From contig CP102060.1 in the NCBI GenBank assembly GCA_024579835.1, forward strand, positions 2,517,558-2,581,557: a DNA stretch of 64,000 bases, written 5' to 3'. A program made the position numbers and the translations under genes. Positions 8,055-16,756 of this stretch are shown in pieces (position 1 is the stretch's first letter; the number at the start of each line of letters is the position of its first letter). The stretch is from Clostridiaceae bacterium HFYG-1003. Lineage in GTDB: Bacteria > Bacillota > Clostridia > Clostridiales > Clostridiaceae. The notes beneath the pieces are model-generated. The model saw only the letters and a program-made list of their open reading frames with translations, did not search any database and was not told the origin of the DNA.

Positions 8055-9395
8055 GTGAATACCAGCAAACCCATCAGCGCCGGTTCAGGCAAACCAAGTT
8101 ATGTCAGCACCGCCAACATCCTGAAGTTCTTAATCATTTCAGGTATCGGCATCTTCATGTTCTTTGCCCAGATAACGATCAACGGCAAGACGTCAATCCC
8201 GGTGGAGATCATCGTATCCTTCATCCAGAAAAACTTCATGTTCGTAGCCCGAATCTACGCACTCGTCTTCATTCTGCTGGGCGCAGCGCTGCCATTCATC
8301 CGAAAAACCTGGAAGAGCAGTCGCACCGAGATTGTCTTCTCCCTCCTCAAAATTGTCGGTGCCGTCGCCAGTATTCTGATTTACTTTAATGTCGGACCAA
8401 AGGAGATTCTTGATCCCAATGTCGGTCAGTATTTGTTTGAATCCCTGGGTGTCGGTCTGGGTGTCCTGATCCCGATCTGTGCGATCTTTATCAGCTTTCT
8501 GATTAGTTACGGATTCGTCGATGCCATCGGCATGATCGTTCGCCCGGTTACCCGCGCGATTTGGACCACTCCGGGCATCTCAGCTGTGGATGCCATCTCC
8601 TCCTTTGTCGGGAGCTCGGCCATGGGTATTATGATCACCAATGGCCTATTCAAGGAACGTAAGTACACCATTCGTGAAGCGAGCATAATTGTCACCGGGT
8701 TCTCTGCCGTGGCCATAACCTTTATGGTCGTCGTCGCTGAGACACTGGGTCTGATGGAGATGTGGAACATTTTCTTCCTGGTCGCACTGATCGTAACCTT
8801 CGCGATAACCGCCATTACCGCCCGATTAAAACCTCTGAAGAGTCTGCCAGACACCTATATCCACAATGGAGAAGGCAGCGTGGAGGAAATTCAGGAGGGA
8901 AACCTGCTTCTCAACGCTTTTTATCAGGGACTTAAGGTGTCAAGCGAAGCCAAGCCAATCCTGAATAATATCCTCGATTACCTCAAGGATGCCATGGACC
9001 TGGTCCTGGTCTATCTGCCAAATCTGATGTCCATTGGACTCATCGGACTGTTGCTTGCTGAATACACCCCTGTCTTCGATGTTCTCGGCTACCTGTTCTA
9101 CCCTCTGACGTGGGTACTTCAGATTCCGGAACCCCTGCTGGCAGCAAAGGCAACTATTCTGGGTCTTGCGGAAATGTACCTGCCGGTCCTGGTAGTCACT
9201 GAAGCTCCCATGATTACCCGGTTCGTAGTGGGCATTGGAAGTATCACCGGAATTCTTATGTTCTCCTGCACCATCCCGGTCATAACGGCAACAGAAGTCC
9301 CGATTCCCCTGAAGGATCTGGTCATCATCTGGTTTGAGCGTGCTGCGCTTTCACTGATCATCACCACTCCCATCGCCTATTTACTCTTCAGGTAA
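8055..9395 (+). CDS. YjiH family membrane protein (nucleoside-recognition Gate domain)
   Basis: About ten hydrophobic helices and the pattern of Gate/nucleoside-recognition proteins, including SSFVGSSAMGIMITNGLF and the late EAPMITRF segment, place this with the YjiH family. Transport is the usual assumption, but substrates are unproven. Two starts are possible. GTG at 7983 overlaps the regulator by 8 bp, with AGGAG 12 bp away. GTG at 8055 has GGAGG at ideal 8-bp spacing and is preferred. The short form (446 aa) keeps every membrane segment. A flavin reductase family gene follows 75 bp downstream. Confidence 0.8.
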   Translation: MNTSKPISAGSGKPSYVSTANILKFLIISGIGIFMFFAQITINGKTSIPVEIIVSFIQKNFMFVARIYALVFILLGAALPFIRKTWKSSRTEIVFSLLKIVGAVASILIYFNVGPKEILDPNVGQYLFESLGVGLGVLIPICAIFISFLISYGFVDAIGMIVRPVTRAIWTTPGISAVDAISSFVGSSAMGIMITNGLFKERKYTIREASIIVTGFSAVAITFMVVVAETLGLMEMWNIFFLVALIVTFAITAITARLKPLKSLPDTYIHNGEGSVEEIQEGNLLLNAFYQGLKVSSEAKPILNNILDYLKDAMDLVLVYLPNLMSIGLIGLLLAEYTPVFDVLGYLFYPLTWVLQIPEPLLAAKATILGLAEMYLPVLVVTEAPMITRFVVGIGSITGILMFSCTIPVITATEVPIPLKDLVIIWFERAALSLIITTPIAYLLFR

Positions 9396-9470
9396 GGCGG
9401 CGGAAACCTCTCTAAATGATCCATCAGGTCAGTTCCCATTGAATCACACAAAAATACTACGGAGGAAATT

Positions 9471-10148
9471 ATGTTTTACGAACCAGAGAAAAATGATCAC
9501 GGACTCGAACACGCCCCCTTTAAATCCAGCACGGTACCGCGGGTAATCGGCTGGATCTCGACCAGGAACGATGACGGCACTGATAATATCGCCCCTTACA
9601 GTCAGTTTACAAATCTGACCTATGACCCCCCAATGGTAGTTTTTTCTTCCAATCAGCATCCGGTGACGGGGGAACGCAAGACTACGATCAAAAATATCGA
9701 GCGGACCGGCGAGTTTGTATACAACATGGTTCCCCGTGAGCTGGCCCAGGCGATGAATGATTCATCTATCGCAATGCTGCCCAAGGGATTCAAGGATAAG
9801 TTCGAATACTGCGGGTTAGAAAAAGAAGAGGCACGACTGGTCGATGTGGCCATGGTGAAAGGATCCCCCATCAAGTATGAGTGCCGTATCGTACATTCCC
9901 TTCGACTACCGGCCAATGGCGGGATCACCACGGTGGATGTCATCATCGCCGAGGTCATTGGGATTCATGTACAGGATGATGTGATTCTGGACAACGGCAA
10001 GATAGACATCGTCAAGATCGGACCCGTCGCCCGATTGGGCTACTACGATTTCACCATTGTAGACAATTCATTTGAGATGATTCCACCTCAGGTTGATGAG
10101 GAATATCAGGACCTTGTCAACCGCGGCCTGGAAGGTAAGAAAAAGTAA
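9471..10148 (+). CDS. Flavin reductase family protein (FMN-binding split barrel)
   Basis: The 225-aa product has the features of the flavin reductase-like split-barrel family. These are an early PRVIGWISTRNDDG segment, NIAPYSQFTNLTYDPPMVVF in the flavin-binding region, and a KTTIKNIERTGEFVYNM segment. Such proteins bind FMN and reduce flavins or act as small oxidoreductases in the cytoplasm. The ATG has GGAGG at good spacing. It is the last gene of the AraC/YjiH/flavin reductase unit, which a strong terminator closes. The substrate is unknown. The context suggests a small-molecule uptake and modification unit. Confidence 0.85.
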   Translation: MFYEPEKNDHGLEHAPFKSSTVPRVIGWISTRNDDGTDNIAPYSQFTNLTYDPPMVVFSSNQHPVTGERKTTIKNIERTGEFVYNMVPRELAQAMNDSSIAMLPKGFKDKFEYCGLEKEEARLVDVAMVKGSPIKYECRIVHSLRLPANGGITTVDVIIAEVIGIHVQDDVILDNGKIDIVKIGPVARLGYYDFTIVDNSFEMIPPQVDEEYQDLVNRGLEGKKK

Positions 10149-10180
10149 CCTGCAACTGCCTTGAACTTACTAATCAAAAA

Positions 10181-10225
10181 CATCGCCCGGATCCATAGTG
10201 GGGGATCCGGGCGATGAAAATTTTT
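10181..10225 (+). terminator. Intrinsic terminator of the AraC/YjiH/flavin reductase unit
   Basis: Perfect 14-bp arms CATCGCCCGGATCC and GGATCCGGGCGATG are followed by AAAATTTTT. Confidence 0.85.
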
Positions 10226-10533
10226 AGGTATATGAGCAGCACGACTCAACTCGATGTGTTAATAACTGTTAAAATTTCATGGGTACTCAGCTGAAAGGCA
10301 ACTTAGGGTACATCTGATCTTTGCCAAAACATCCGTTTGATTTCGTACCATTCTGGTTCGGATGCATTATTGCAGTGGATTGTCTGATGTAAGAATACGG
10401 GGATATCCATGCTCAGTCGATCATTGTAGTGACTTTGGGCAGCCCAGACTAATCATCCTGGTCCCTTGATTCAGAGGAATGGGATCCATGAAAAGGAATT
10501 AGTTCCTACAGAAGGGAAGTCAAAGATAGATTT
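10226..10533. other. Intergenic stretch with no recognised feature
   Basis: About 300 bp between convergent units. No ORF with a ribosome-binding site and no RNA motif was seen. Confidence 0.5.
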
Positions 10534-10569
10534 AAAGCAGCCGCGTATAAATTTCAGCAGCTGCTTTTT
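10534..10569. terminator. Hairpin downstream of the deacetylase gene
   Basis: AAAGCAGC and GCTGCTTT arms are followed by TT on the plus strand. It lies 55 bp past the stop of the minus-strand deacetylase and could act in either direction. Confidence 0.45.
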
Positions 10570-10623
10570 CATTTCCTAGAGTTTCCTAATCGAATCGCAC
10601 GACTGAAGCTGGGATGACCATGC

Positions 10624-11658
10624 CTATTTGAGGATGCCGAACTCGTAACCCTGCTCCCGGTAATAGTCAATGAGCCCCTGGAGCGCTTTGGGCGTATTGG
10701 GCAGATGGTCCGCGTCGTGCATCAGCAGGACGATTACGTGGCCATAGGCATTCTTCGTGGTCTTAACGGCGTATTTTACCAGGCCGGATGGGGATTTATC
10801 CCGGTTGTTGTAGTCGGCGTCACCGGTCATGGCATTCCAGTCAAGGTATTGCAACCCCATATTCCCCAGAGCCTGCTTGGCCTGGGTCATGGCCTTTCTG
10901 GCGCTGGTGGATCCGGTCCAGGAGAAGGAGCCGCCGGGGAACCGGTATACGGATGGCTTCCAGGAGGCTCCCAGGACCGCCTGAATATTCGATGTGGCGG
11001 TTCGGACATCGCTCAGAATGGCTTCCACGTTGGCCTTGCGGCCGGGGTAGAGCTTTTTGTAGTTGTGGCTGGCCGTATGTATTGCGATGGCATGGCCTTC
11101 GTCGGCCGTCCGCCGGACGATGCCGGCGCGGCTGGAAAGATCACCGTGAGTGTAGTAGAAGAACGTCGCCTTCACGTTATTCTTTTTCAGGACATCCAGG
11201 ACCAGGGGCGTCACCTTGGTGGAGGGACCGTCATCAAAGGTCAGGAACACCAGCTTCTGTTTCGGGTAGTAGGCGGCCTGTGAAGCATTGCGGGTCCAGT
11301 CCCGGACGGTTGCCGTATCGTATGCCTCTCCCGATTTGATGTCTGACGGGTTGATGGGATTGGTCGTGGTGGAACCCGCGGTTGTGGTTCCGGCAGTAGT
11401 GGTGGAAGGTTTCGTCCCCGGAGTCTGTCCCGATCCGGCCGCTGTCGTAGTAACTGGAGTGGTGGTTGGTTTCGTCGCTGGCTGAGTCACCCCAGGTTTT
11501 GTGATATTTGGTGCATTCGACGGGTTCACCGGAACGGAGGCCGGGGAGCCGGATGTGCTGCCGGGCGTTGGAACGGTTCCGGCTGTCAGGGTGCAGCCGG
11601 TTGCGGCCAGCGCAAAGAACAGGCTGAACGCCAGTATTTTCATTTTTTGCGATTTCAT
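10624..11658 (-). CDS. Polysaccharide deacetylase lipoprotein
   Basis: From the ATG at 11658, with GGAGG 6 bp upstream, the product is 344 aa. It starts with a lipoprotein signal ending LAATGC. A Thr/Pro/Gly-rich linker of about 85 residues follows, then a NodB-homology carbohydrate esterase 4 domain. The CE4 motifs are present: TFDDG with the catalytic and metal Asp residues, HTASH as the metal-binding His pair, and RFPGGS. CE4 enzymes remove acetyl groups from peptidoglycan or other wall glycans, which can confer lysozyme resistance. It is anchored outside the membrane and transcribed alone. An upstream start at 11703 would put 15 residues ahead of the signal peptide and is unlikely. Confidence 0.88.
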   Translation of the reverse strand: MKSQKMKILAFSLFFALAATGCTLTAGTVPTPGSTSGSPASVPVNPSNAPNITKPGVTQPATKPTTTPVTTTAAGSGQTPGTKPSTTTAGTTTAGSTTTNPINPSDIKSGEAYDTATVRDWTRNASQAAYYPKQKLVFLTFDDGPSTKVTPLVLDVLKKNNVKATFFYYTHGDLSSRAGIVRRTADEGHAIAIHTASHNYKKLYPGRKANVEAILSDVRTATSNIQAVLGASWKPSVYRFPGGSFSWTGSTSARKAMTQAKQALGNMGLQYLDWNAMTGDADYNNRDKSPSGLVKYAVKTTKNAYGHVIVLLMHDADHLPNTPKALQGLIDYYREQGYEFGILK

Positions 11659-11784
11659 GTCATACCTCCGCTTCAAGCAATTGGGGGGGGACCCTGGGTC
11701 CATTCGTCAGACGATGGCGTCCCGCATTAGGTTTACTATAGTCCCATAACAAAAGCAATGGGTTACAATGGCATTACAGATTGG

Positions 11785-13272
11785 TCAAACTTTGGTTTCA
11801 AGGAGCTTGGGGCCTTGATCCTGATCAAACGACTCGATTTCGGATTCCTTTTGGGATTCCTTGTTTTCTTGGCTTCTGCCCTTTCCGGAAGCAGCGTGCT
11901 TTTCATCCAGCAGCTTAAACTGATACAGCAGAAATGCCAGACTGATCACTGTTGCCAGCAGATCGGACAGGGGCATGGCGTACCAGATGCCGTCCAGTCC
12001 GAAGAACCGGGGCAGGATCAGCAGGGCCGGAATCAGGAAGAACACCTGGCGGGACAGCGACAGGAAGAAGGACAGGCGGGCTTTACCGATGGAGGAGAAA
12101 AAGTTGGAGGAAATGACCTGCATGCCAACCAGCAGCATCATCAGTTCAACCTTGACCAGGCCGTCCTGGGTCATCTGCCGAAGAACCGCATCTTCCCGCG
12201 CCATGGTGCTGACCAGCACCTGGGGAACGGTCAGGACAATGATCCAGCCCGACAGGGTCACCAGGCTGGCCGCGATCAGTCCGACCTTCACCGCCTGCTT
12301 GACCCGGGCGTAGTTGCCGGCGCCGTAGTTGTAGCCAATGATGGGCTGAAGACCCTGGTTCATGCCGAAGGTCGGCATGTAGAAGAGAATGGCGATGGAG
12401 TTAATGATGGCATAGGCTCCCTGAGCCACATCTCCGCCGTACACCTTCAGGCTGTTGTTGAAGACCGCTCCGACCACAGAGCCGGCAATCTGGATAAAGA
12501 AGGGCGAGACGCCGATGGACAGAATCATCAGGATGATCCCCACATTCGGCTTCAGATTCGACAGGCGCAGCTTCAGCAGGCTCTTGCCGCTGACATAGTA
12601 GGACAGTCCCAGCAGGAACGCCAGCGCCTGGGCAATAATGGTGGCAATCGCCGCTCCCTTCACGCCCATTCCCAGGCCGGGCAGGTTAAGCAGCGGAATT
12701 CGCTCGTAAATGAAGATGGGATCGAGAATGATGTTGGTCACCGCCCCCACCAGCATCAGCATCATGGACCATTTCGGGCTGCCTTCAGCCCGAATGACGT
12801 GATTCATGGCAAACCCGAAGGTGTTCCAGAAATTTCCGATCAGGATCCAGACGATATACTCCCGGGCAAAGCCGATGTTTCCTTCCGTGGCTCCAAAAAG
12901 CCGAAGCAGGTCATCTACATTGGCCAGGAAGAAAATGTTGAGCAGGAAGGACGTGACAAAGAGCAGCATGACGACGTTGCCCAGAATCTGTTCCGCCTTC
13001 TTATGATTGCCTTCTCCCAGGCGCAGGGAGATGTTGGCAGCTCCGCCGATGCCGTAGAGCATGGTGAAGCCCATCAGGACAAAGGTAATGGGAAGCGTTA
13101 CGCCGATGCCGCCGATGGCAACGGAACCGCTTCCGGGAATGTTGCTGATGTAATACCGGTCCACAATATTGTACAGTGCCTGTACCAGCATGCCGATGAT
13201 GGCCGGCATTGAAAATTTTAAAAACAGCGGCAGAATGGGCTCATCTCTGAGCAGGCGCTCGCGTTCAGTCAT
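11785..13272 (-). CDS. MATE family efflux transporter
   Basis: The 495-aa product has twelve hydrophobic segments and begins with the bacterial MATE pattern: LLRDEPILPLFLKFSMPAI, then LVQALYNIVDRYYI. MATE proteins export cationic drugs or metabolites using sodium or proton gradients. The C-terminal 45 residues are highly charged, an extension beyond the last helix. The gene follows the LacI-family regulator on the same strand with a 76-bp gap containing a small hairpin, so the regulator may act on it. Substrate unknown. Confidence 0.9.
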   Translation of the reverse strand: MTERERLLRDEPILPLFLKFSMPAIIGMLVQALYNIVDRYYISNIPGSGSVAIGGIGVTLPITFVLMGFTMLYGIGGAANISLRLGEGNHKKAEQILGNVVMLLFVTSFLLNIFFLANVDDLLRLFGATEGNIGFAREYIVWILIGNFWNTFGFAMNHVIRAEGSPKWSMMLMLVGAVTNIILDPIFIYERIPLLNLPGLGMGVKGAAIATIIAQALAFLLGLSYYVSGKSLLKLRLSNLKPNVGIILMILSIGVSPFFIQIAGSVVGAVFNNSLKVYGGDVAQGAYAIINSIAILFYMPTFGMNQGLQPIIGYNYGAGNYARVKQAVKVGLIAASLVTLSGWIIVLTVPQVLVSTMAREDAVLRQMTQDGLVKVELMMLLVGMQVISSNFFSSIGKARLSFFLSLSRQVFFLIPALLILPRFFGLDGIWYAMPLSDLLATVISLAFLLYQFKLLDEKHAASGKGRSQENKESQKESEIESFDQDQGPKLLETKV

Positions 13273-13292
13273 AGGTTACCTCCCAATGGAAC

Positions 13293-13312
13293 GACCAGCA
13301 TTTCTGCTGGTC
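13293..13312. other. Small hairpin between LacI regulator and MATE gene
   Basis: GACCAGCA and TGCTGGTC arms with a 4-base loop. There is no clear T-tract, so it may be an mRNA-processing or attenuating element rather than a terminator. Confidence 0.3.
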
Positions 13313-13348
13313 TTCCGCTCTCTATTGAATACAAAGTCATATTGTCTG

Positions 13349-14344
13349 TTACTTGACGCTGTCCCGCTCGATGATCTGGAAGGGCAGCACGAAATGGTCC
13401 TGTTCGCTGGGCTCGTTTCTCAGGATCTTGACCAGGATGCGCATGGATACCGATCCCATGTCATACAGTGGCTGAGCCACGGTGGTGATTTTGGGATAAA
13501 AGATCGACGCTTCATAGATGTCGTTGAAGCCCATGACGCTGACCTGCTCGGGAACGCTGATACCCTTGTCGCGCAGGCCGTTGATGACGCCCATGGCGAT
13601 TTCATCGGAGCCGCAGAATACGGCATCGACTTCGGTCTTTTCCAGGATGCTGTTGATCCCCTTGTAGCCGGTCTGAGCCTTGAGGTCGCCATAGTAGGTC
13701 AGGTCTTCCTCCAGCGGCAGATTGGCTTCGTTCAGGGCGTCGGCATAACCGTAATAGCGTCTGGCCCAGGCATTCTTGCGGTCTTTCTTAATGCCGATGT
13801 AGGCAATTTTCTTGTGGCCTCTGTCGATCAGAAGCTGAACGGCTTCCTTGGCTGCCTGCCGGTTGTCGATGGTGACAGACGGCAGGATTTTTTCATCCTC
13901 GGTGGTTTCCACCAGAACCGTCTTCATGTTGAGGTCCTGGATGTACTGCAGGATTTCCGGGTCAAGGGATGAGCTCATATAGAGCAGGCCGTCGACCATT
14001 TTTTCTTTCATTACCTTGATGTATTTCTTTTCCTTGTCGATATCAAAATCCGAGTTGCACAGGATGATGCTGTAGTCATACATATTGGCGACATCTTCCG
14101 CGCCCCGCACGATTTCGGGGTAAACCTGAGAGGAAATATCCGGGACCAGAATCCCGATAGAGCGTGACCGCTGCGTCTTGAGACTCTGCGCCACGATGTT
14201 CGGGCTGTAACCCAGTTTCTTGATGGCGTCATTCACTTTTTTCTTCGTCTCTTCATTGACGACGTCGACTTTGTTGATGACTCTGGAAACAGTCGCAATG
14301 GAAACACCGGCTTCCCGCGCAACATCTTTGATTGAAGCAGCCAT
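13349..14344 (-). CDS. LacI family transcriptional regulator (CcpA-like)
   Basis: The 331-aa product has a complete LacI architecture. Its N-terminal helix-turn-helix reads IKDVAREAGVSIATVSRVIN, the hinge SPNIVAQSLKTQRS, and a periplasmic-binding-like effector domain follows. Length and motifs are close to CcpA and to sugar-specific repressors. The effector cannot be read from sequence. It has its own promoter and is followed by the MATE exporter. If it acts like CcpA, the cre-like site ahead of kbl could be a target. Confidence 0.88.
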   Translation of the reverse strand: MAASIKDVAREAGVSIATVSRVINKVDVVNEETKKKVNDAIKKLGYSPNIVAQSLKTQRSRSIGILVPDISSQVYPEIVRGAEDVANMYDYSIILCNSDFDIDKEKKYIKVMKEKMVDGLLYMSSSLDPEILQYIQDLNMKTVLVETTEDEKILPSVTIDNRQAAKEAVQLLIDRGHKKIAYIGIKKDRKNAWARRYYGYADALNEANLPLEEDLTYYGDLKAQTGYKGINSILEKTEVDAVFCGSDEIAMGVINGLRDKGISVPEQVSVMGFNDIYEASIFYPKITTVAQPLYDMGSVSMRILVKILRNEPSEQDHFVLPFQIIERDSVK

Positions 14345-14519
14345 TTTTTACACCTCTTTTAACGAATTTTTACGGTCGCCCCCCATCTTGGAATGGGTGG
14401 ACCACCGGCACTTGCTGACTCATGGATCGAATGGTTGGATTCTGTGACGATGGCAAGAGATCAAAGGATGCGGTGCCGCCTGTCTCAAATTTGCCAAACT
14501 GTCAAACATTATCTATTTT

Positions 14520-14548
14520 ATTATAGGTTGACATTCATTTCTTCACAA
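14520..14548 (-). promoter_or_regulatory. SigA-type promoter of the LacI-family gene
   Basis: On the minus strand TTGTGA (14548-14543) and a perfect TATAAT (14525-14520) are 17 bp apart, giving a leader of about 170 nt before the start at 14344. Confidence 0.55.
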
Positions 14549-14635
14549 TAGAAAAGCATATTATTTATCAGTTGTTTGGAGAATGTTCACCAGTTTCGCT
14601 TCATTGGAATCCGACATTGCCCGTCCCGGCTGGGT

Positions 14636-14644
14636 TCAGAGTGC
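14636..14644 (+). repeat. Target-site duplication, left copy
   Basis: TCAGAGTGC directly abuts the left end of the insertion sequence and is repeated exactly at 16191-16199. Confidence 0.85.
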
Positions 14645-16190
14645 GTTAGTGTAAAGTTACTGTAGGTCGAAAATGAAAGAGAATAAGCCCAAGTGCTAGA
14701 ATGTTAGTAACAACAACAAACAAACTACACGAAAGGACTTATTCTCATGCCTATCTTAACAGATTTCAACTCAATGTTCACCTCTCTCAGACAAGGTTTT
14801 GATTCAAGAATGGCAAGCGGTACCCTCACCATGGATCAGGTGGTCCAGGAGACTCACGAGCTGACGGATCGGATTGCCCGTGAGCAGATCCAGGATTATG
14901 TTCAGGTACTCGATGAGCGCCTGAGGAACTCACAGTTACGCAAAAAGGATTACTCCATCGAACGGCGTAATCAAACAAAAACCATCGCTACTACAGCCGG
15001 ACCTGTGGTCTTTGGCCGGACGTACTTTCGGAATAAAAAGACCAATCACCATGTGTGTCTGGTGGATCGTCTTCTGGGCCTTGAGCCCCATCAGAGAATC
15101 AGCCGGGAACTAGCCTCGTGTCTTCTCTCCAGTGCTAAAGATATTTCTTACCAGGGGACGGTGGAGCGCTATGCAAGCAGCGGAATTACCAGCCGCACTA
15201 CGGTAATGAATCTGGTCCATCGACTGGGGAACATTGAGTCTTCTGAGGGACCCCTGCCTCAGAAAAAAGTGGTATCTCGGATCTATATTGAGGCCGATGA
15301 GGATCATGTAGCTATGCAGGACGGTTCCAATCAGCAGATGCGGCTGATCTACGTCCATGAGGGGCAGCAGAGTGTCGGGAAGAGACGCAAGGCCTTAATG
15401 GGTGTACGTCGATTTGCAGGCTTCTACAAGGGCAACTCGGATGAACTGTGGTACGAAGTGTTCGATTACCTGAACTCGGCTTATGAAGTGGATAAGATCG
15501 AGGAAATCTCCTTATCAGGGGATGGGGCGTCCTGGATCAAGATGGGTGCCCAGATTCTGCCTCGATGCAAGCTCTATCTGGATAAGTTCCACCTGGAAAA
15601 GGCCCTGCGCCAGGCGGCAACGCCGATTGATTCCTACAAAGGGACAAAGGATGAATATTACTGGTACCTCAAAGACGCCATCAGCATGGACTCCCTTGAG
15701 GACATCAACACATTCTTCGAATCAGCGGCGGGATTGCCGCTTAAAAAGACCCAGGAAAAGAAGTTAGGCGAGATGAAAACCTATCTTTTGTCCAACTGGG
15801 AATCGATCCAGAACGCGGCCAAGTCGGGCTATCAGGGCTGCAGTGCGGAAGGGCATGTCAGTCATGTGCTTTCCTCACGGTTATCATCACGCCCGATGGG
15901 GTGGAGCACAGTAGGTGCTGAGAATATAGCGCGCATGCGAGTTTTCGTCCTCAATGGCGGGGATCTCATGGGCTACTTCGCTGCCAAAGAGAAAGAAAAG
16001 AAGAAGGAAGCCCGACTTTTGAGGCTGGAAAAACGGATCGTGAAGAATAGCCGGGTCTACCCGGTAAAACAAGGTTCAATCAGCTATGCAACGCCTCATT
16101 TTGGGTGGTATAAATCGTAAAACCCGGGCTACTTGGAATCCGCACGGCAGGCCTATTCAATTTTTGAACCGAAAGTAAGTTGACACTATC
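14645..16190 (+). mobile_element. Complete ISLre2 family insertion sequence (1,546 bp)
   Basis: The element is bounded by imperfect terminal inverted repeats. The left end starts GTTAGTGTAAAGTTACTG and the inverted right end GATAGTGTCAACTTACTT, about 22 of 29 positions matching by hand. Identical 9-bp direct repeats flank it. A single full-length transposase fills the interior. Intact flanking duplications suggest a fairly recent, undisturbed insertion. It landed just upstream of the mscL promoter. Confidence 0.9.
14747..16120 (+). CDS. ISLre2 family transposase
   Basis: The 457-aa product matches the ISLre2 (formerly UPF0236) type. It has an N-terminal helical region, a TYFRNKKTNHHVCLVDRLLGL segment (shown in part: RTYFRNKK), an IEADEDHVAMQ acidic motif, and LSGDGASWIK followed by LDKFHLEKAL. 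These carry the probable acidic catalytic residues. No frameshift or stop interrupts it, so it may be active. The ATG has AAAGGAC upstream. It moves the element at 14645-16190 by cut or copy and paste. Confidence 0.92.
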   Translation: MPILTDFNSMFTSLRQGFDSRMASGTLTMDQVVQETHELTDRIAREQIQDYVQVLDERLRNSQLRKKDYSIERRNQTKTIATTAGPVVFGRTYFRNKKTNHHVCLVDRLLGLEPHQRISRELASCLLSSAKDISYQGTVERYASSGITSRTTVMNLVHRLGNIESSEGPLPQKKVVSRIYIEADEDHVAMQDGSNQQMRLIYVHEGQQSVGKRRKALMGVRRFAGFYKGNSDELWYEVFDYLNSAYEVDKIEEISLSGDGASWIKMGAQILPRCKLYLDKFHLEKALRQAATPIDSYKGTKDEYYWYLKDAISMDSLEDINTFFESAAGLPLKKTQEKKLGEMKTYLLSNWESIQNAAKSGYQGCSAEGHVSHVLSSRLSSRPMGWSTVGAENIARMRVFVLNGGDLMGYFAAKEKEKKKEARLLRLEKRIVKNSRVYPVKQGSISYATPHFGWYKS

Positions 16191-16199
16191 TCAGAGTGC
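16191..16199 (+). repeat. Target-site duplication, right copy
   Basis: TCAGAGTGC, identical to 14636-14644, directly follows the right end of the insertion sequence. Confidence 0.85.
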
Positions 16200-16202
16200 C
16201 AT

Positions 16203-16235
16203 TTGACAGCTGTTTACCTGCCGATGTGCTATAAT
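16203..16235 (+). promoter_or_regulatory. mscL promoter with extended -10, next to the IS end
   Basis: An extended -10 element TGCTATAAT lies at 16227-16235, about 80 bp before mscL. A TTGACA hexamer at 16203-16208 is 21 bp away, too far for an ideal -35, so the extended -10 probably carries the promoter. The insertion sequence ends 3 bp before the target duplication meets this region. Confidence 0.55.
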
Positions 16236-16313
16236 TTAGGTGTGTTTGAATGCTTTTATTATTGCTTCTATTCCAATGTCAGACACAGAAAAATTGTTCT
16301 ACGGAGTGGTATC

Positions 16314-16685
16314 ATGAAAAACTTCATCAAGGAATTCAAAGAATTCGCACTCAAGGGAAACGTCTTTGACATGGCCGTTGGCATCATTCTCGGCGGTGCC
16401 ATCTCGGCACTGGTGAAAGCAGTCGTGGACTTCCTGATTTCCCCCATCATCGGCATGGTATTCGGCAAGCCGGATTTCTCTGCCATCACGCTGGGTCCCA
16501 TCCAGATCGGCTCCTTCATCAACGCGCTGATTGCCTTCCTGATCCTGGCATTCGTTCTCTTCCTGATGATCCGGGCAATCAACCGGTTCTTCAGAAAGCC
16601 GGCACCTGAAGCAGCACCTCCGGCTCCTTCCAATGAAGAAGTCCTGCTGACTGAAATCAGAGACCTGCTCCGGGAAAGAAAATAA
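16314..16685 (+). CDS. mscL: Large-conductance mechanosensitive channel
   Basis: The 123-aa product is a typical MscL. It starts MKNFIKEFKEFALKGNVFDM, then has the TM1 segment VGIILGGAISALVKAVV, a periplasmic loop, TM2 near residues 65-88, and a charged C-terminal helix ending LRDLLRERK in character. It opens under membrane tension to release solutes during hypo-osmotic shock. The ATG at 16314 is chosen because the family starts here; the open frame extends upstream to 16203 without support. The insertion sequence 115 bp upstream could alter its expression. Confidence 0.95.
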   Translation: MKNFIKEFKEFALKGNVFDMAVGIILGGAISALVKAVVDFLISPIIGMVFGKPDFSAITLGPIQIGSFINALIAFLILAFVLFLMIRAINRFFRKPAPEAAPPAPSNEEVLLTEIRDLLRERK

Positions 16686-16700
16686 ATCACCAACCCGAAA

Positions 16701-16737
16701 AACCAATGCCGCGGAACGTCTGCGGCATTGGTTTTTT
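16701..16737. terminator. Bidirectional terminator between mscL and the AbrB-type gene
   Basis: AACCAATGCCGC and GCGGCATTGGTT arms, with T-runs on both strands, between convergent genes. Confidence 0.85.
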
Positions 16738-16756
16738 GCTGTTCGCTTCTTTTGAT

